Shown piece after piece: positions 60,301-64,000 of a DNA stretch of 64,000 nt. Source of the DNA: CAYWXK01 sp964462515 (lineage in GTDB: Bacteria > Planctomycetota > Phycisphaerae > Sedimentisphaerales > Anaerobacaceae); assembly GCA_964462515.1 (NCBI GenBank), contig CAYWXK010000021.1, positions 11,689 to 75,688 on the forward strand, read 5' to 3'. Position 1 is the stretch's first letter, and each line of letters opens with the position of its first letter. The notes beneath the pieces are model-generated. The model was not told where the DNA came from. It saw only the letters and a list, made by a program, of their open reading frames with translations, and ran no database searches. The position numbers were made by a program, and so were the translations under genes.

Positions 60301-61052
60301 CCGCTCTCAATAACCTTTACAAAACCCTCGCGCGCCTTCGCAAACTCACCTGCGCGGTAAAGTTTCATACTATTCTCATAAAGTGCAACGACCTTTTTCT
60401 GCTCCGCTGCTGTGCCCACTTTTCCAGGTTCGGCTTTAGGTTTAATCCTTTCGACTCTCGGCTTTATCTCGTTGGGTTCAACCGTGACCGTTTCCTTTCC
60501 CCCGACTTCTTCAACAGTTACCTTAGCCTCCGCCAACTGGGCATCTATTTGTTTAAGGGCTTCAGCGATTTGTTCCTTTTCGTTGGCCGTCAGGAATTTA
60601 GTATCTTTGATTTGTTCGAGCGATGCCTTGGCCTTATCCAGCTCATTTCGTGAGATTAACTGCATAACAGTTTGGTATGTTTCTACGATGCGCTTTCTCT
60701 CTTCGATAGCTACCCGTGTCTGTGCCAGAAGCTGTGCTACTTGTTGTCGCTCAGCAGCACCCAAATACTCCTGGTAGCCCTGGGCCATAAGAAATGTTTT
60801 TTCCGCTTGCTCGAAGAAACCTTTTTCGAATTGTTCCGTCCCTACACGAATATAGTTCTGGACTATCTGCCGGATAACTTTGTCCCTATCAACCCCATTT
60901 TCCTGGGACAGAGTAATCTGTGACAGACCGACCGCCAGCAACAAAAGCGCTGCCAAAACTATCCATAGAGACCTTGTGCTACAGGCTCTAATAAAACAGT
61001 TTGGTTTGCTCAAAGCTAACCTCCTGCCTAAGAGAAACACCCTCGTAAGCAA
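57332..61052 (-). CDS. Secretin-family protein with Gly/Tyr-rich insert, interrupted by an assembly gap
   Basis: The frames at 57332-58834 and 58401-61052 are the two ends of one gene; the 100-N gap between them has arbitrary length, so the frame appears to change. The N-terminal part has an export helix ('WIVLAALLLLAVG'), long coiled or TPR-like repeats ('YENSMKLYRAGEFAKAREGF', 'YKQSVEHYYNGEFERARVGF') and a secretin N-domain. In the middle is a run of MGGYGGG repeats. The C-terminal part is the secretin domain ('VSIEARFLLVSETFLEDIGLD', 'RVSVPDGGTLLLGGQK', 'GVPVLSKIPILGRLF'). It should form an outer-membrane pore. The first ATG-like start is a TTG at 61052 and is uncertain. No other secretion-system genes are nearby; the giant exoprotein gene follows. 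Confidence 0.88.
58660..58759. other. Assembly gap (100 N) inside the Gly/Tyr repeat
   Basis: Exactly 100 N, the usual marker for a gap of unknown size. The flanks are near-identical copies of the MGGYGGG-coding repeat on both sides, so the true repeat number is unknown and the assembler probably collapsed it. Confidence 0.97.
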
Positions 61053-61104
61053 AATAAACTAACTTTACAGCCAGTCTCTACCAACCTCTAATATAGAGAT
61101 TAGA

Positions 61105-61130
61105 ATAGACTTTATACTACTTTAGTCTAT
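61105..61130. promoter_or_regulatory. Inverted repeat in the secretin-tsaB divergent region
   Basis: ATAGACT (61105-61111) and AGTCTAT (61124-61130) form a perfect 7-bp inverted repeat with a 12-nt AT-rich spacer, centre about 65 nt upstream of the secretin start. A TTGAAA (61152-61147, minus strand) lies 15 nt ahead of TATAGA, so the repeat overlaps a possible promoter. The remaining region to 61328 is AT-rich with a T-run at 61141 and nothing else recognised. Confidence 0.35.
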
Positions 61131-61328
61131 AAAAAATTAGTTTTTTTTTCAAGTGAAAAATTTGATTTTCATACCCCTGGCCTATAATATTCAATCTACA
61201 TACTCTGCCAAAATAGATATTATAGGAAAACAGGGCAAAATAATCGTCTAAAAAAACGCCTTTTATTAGGTCATAATAAGCCTTTTGAAAAAACTTTCAA
61301 GATACAAGCACCCAAAATAGCCCGGACA

Positions 61329-62129
61329 ATGTTGAAAAAACCTTTCATTTTAGCCCTCGAAACTTCAAGCAGAATTGGCTCGGTTGCAATAGCCTGCGGC
61401 GAAAATTTACTTGCCGAAGCAACCTTCTCCGGCCCTCTGCGACACAGCCCGGAGACCTTCCCTGCCATCAGCAGCCTGCTCGAGCGCTTCGGCAAAAAAC
61501 CTCACGAAATCGAACACATCTATATTTCGGCTGGCCCCGGCAGCTTCACAGGCCTGAGAATCGCTGTCACTATTGCAAAGACAATGCACCTGGCCAACGC
61601 CACAAAAATTGTCGCTGTTGACAGCCTCGACGTAATCGCCGCCAACATAATCAATCTCACCCAACAAACCACCAGTCACGAACAACGAGCAACAAGCTAC
61701 GAAAAAATCGCTGCTATCCTCGATGCCAAACGCAACCAATTCTTCATCGCCGTTTATGAGCATCGCACACATCACAATCATTCGTCATCCCTGCGTAACC
61801 AGGAATCCACAATTCACGAGCCACAGGCCACAGGCCACGGAATCTGGCAAAAAATTTTACCAGATTCCTTAATGAGTGCACCAGAATTTCTCGAAAATTT
61901 TGCCACCGGTGACCAGCCAATCTGGCTGCTCGGCGATGGATTGCTTTTCCACAAAGATAAATTCAAAGCCGATGGCGTCCGATTTCTTGATGAAAAATAC
62001 TGGAGCCCGCGAGCCGAAAAAGTCCACTTGCTCGGCTGGCAGTTGGCCCAATCAGGACAATTCGCCGACCCGCTTACTCTAACCCCTAATTATCTACTCC
62101 GCCTTGATATTAAAATTAAACCTCGTTAG
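61329..62129 (+). CDS. tsaB: tRNA threonylcarbamoyladenosine biosynthesis protein TsaB
   Basis: A 266-residue ASKHA-fold protein: 'FILALETSSRIGSVAIACGENLLAEATFSGPLRHSPE' is the TsaB start, and 'HIYISAGPGSFTGLRIAVTIAKTM' is the most conserved loop. TsaB partners TsaD and TsaE in adding threonylcarbamoyl to A37 of ANN-reading tRNAs. Two polar segments, about residues 111-124 and 146-170, interrupt conserved regions; they are coded by words like 'cacgaacaacgagcaac' and 'cacgagccacaggccacagg'. Homologues are usually near 220-240 residues, so these inserts account for the extra length. It is transcribed alone, divergent from the secretin gene and upstream of tRNA-Lys. Confidence 0.9.
   Translation: MLKKPFILALETSSRIGSVAIACGENLLAEATFSGPLRHSPETFPAISSLLERFGKKPHEIEHIYISAGPGSFTGLRIAVTIAKTMHLANATKIVAVDSLDVIAANIINLTQQTTSHEQRATSYEKIAAILDAKRNQFFIAVYEHRTHHNHSSSLRNQESTIHEPQATGHGIWQKILPDSLMSAPEFLENFATGDQPIWLLGDGLLFHKDKFKADGVRFLDEKYWSPRAEKVHLLGWQLAQSGQFADPLTLTPNYLLRLDIKIKPR
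61659..61700. repeat. In-frame word-repeat insert 1 in tsaB
   Basis: The words agtcacgaac, aacgagcaac and aagctacgaa lie in tandem, in frame, coding residues 111-124 of TsaB, a loop before 'KIAAILDAKRNQFF'. They resemble the intergenic 'acgagccacgaac' after 2622. Confidence 0.55.
61764..61838. repeat. In-frame word-repeat insert 2 in tsaB
   Basis: Words 'tcacgagcc', 'acaggcc', 'acaggccacgg' follow 'attcgtcatccctgcg' in frame, coding residues 146-170 of TsaB. The two inserts belong to the same 'cacga' family and lie 64 nt apart. Confidence 0.55.
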
Positions 62130-62287
62130 CACCAAATTAGCCGCCGATACCAACAACCAAATAGGACAATGGGTCAGCGCAACGGAGCTATCTTTAATTT
62201 TCTTGCAAGTTTCGGCTATTGGTTGTAAAGTAGGCGGAAATTTATTATAAAAATCTTTTGGAATTGCATCTTGCTACACTGTAATTA

Positions 62288-63775
<1,488 letters not shown>

Positions 63776-63790
63776 AATATCACCTTGCCT

Positions 63791-63994
63791 TTATTTTATT
63801 GGTTTCAATTCAAGCCCCAGCACTTTTGCCAGTTTTGCTGCCGCTGGTAGTGTTAAAGACCTTTTTCCATTTACAAAATAGCTCAACTGCGCTTCTGAAA
63901 GCTTCGCTTTTTCGGCAATTCGGTAGCGGCTTATTTTCGATTCGATAAGCGCCCGCTTTAACTGCTTTTCTATGTCGTTGGCCATTTGCCTCAT
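63791..63994 (-). CDS. XRE-family helix-turn-helix regulator
   Basis: A 67-residue Cro/C1-type DNA-binding protein: 'IEKQLKRALIESKISRYRIAEKAKLSEAQLSYFVNGKRSLTLPAAAKLAKVLGLELK' covers the whole helix-turn-helix domain (shortened motif: RIAEKAKLSEAQLSYF). A second in-frame ATG lies at 63985. It precedes the integrase gene by 15 nt on the same strand, so the two are probably co-transcribed and it may regulate the integrase or excision. The window ends a few bases upstream of its start. Confidence 0.85.
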   Translation of the reverse strand: MRQMANDIEKQLKRALIESKISRYRIAEKAKLSEAQLSYFVNGKRSLTLPAAAKLAKVLGLELKPIK

Positions 63995-64000
63995 ATATCA

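Overview
The window looks like a scaffold from a Gram-negative planctomycete-type bacterium, probably of the Phycisphaerae. This is an inference from gene content; no marker phylogeny was possible. The evidence is an ADP-heptose/lipid A gene set, exported proteins built from right-handed beta-helix repeats with 'DMGYHY' module ends, dockerin-like repeats, Fn3-like tails, and a secretin with a Gly/Tyr-rich insert. A run of exactly 100 N (58660-58759) marks an unsized scaffold gap, so this is a draft or metagenome assembly.

Layout. 1-3.3 kb: HAD phosphatase, UbiA-type prenyltransferase, RsuA/RluB-type pseudouridine synthase, a decayed dockerin fragment, and rpmB with a clear terminator. 3.4-7.6 kb: gatC, an esterase lipoprotein, gatA and gatB (transamidosome). 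7.6-12.3 kb: a two-component island with its own promoter and a structured leader, holding two sister HisKA_3 kinases (multi-PAS and MEDS sensors) and a NarL-type regulator. 12.3-12.76 kb: a non-coding interval with an array of near-palindromes and a large stem-loop locus ending in a terminator-like stem. 12.76-24.25 kb (minus strand): an envelope operon with lpxK, hldE, gmhA, an extended gmhB, waaF, a second GT9-like enzyme, a B12-type radical SAM enzyme, a WaaP-like kinase, a GT4-like glycosyltransferase and plsY. 24.3-32.4 kb: cold-shock protein, NAD-type isocitrate dehydrogenase, a large exported six-hairpin glycosidase-like protein, aroA, and a very divergent aroC.

32.46-61.05 kb (minus strand) is the most striking region. 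A secretin gene, interrupted by the assembly gap, lies 130 nt upstream of one uninterrupted reading frame for an exported 8,245-residue protein. That protein carries two separate subtilisin-type protease domains with complete triads. It also has eight beta-helix modules of about 1-3.6 kb, collagen-like or polyglycine loops, Tyr-rich loops, a choice-of-anchor L-like domain, a von Willebrand A-like domain, a dockerin pair and three Fn3-like repeats. The pairing suggests a secretin-linked giant surface or exoprotein; that link is inference.

61.3-64 kb: tsaB, then tRNA-Lys(CTT), into whose 3' part a tyrosine-recombinase element appears to have integrated. The integrase gene ends inside the tRNA on the opposite strand, and an XRE regulator follows at the window edge.

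A second theme is families of short word-like repeats (such as cacgarccacga, tcgagcatcgag, gttaatctgtgtaaatctgtgt) scattered between genes. They also occur in frame inside the housekeeping genes gatB, lpxK and tsaB, where they add hydrophilic loops. They look like small mobile or slippage-generated sequences that the proteins tolerate.
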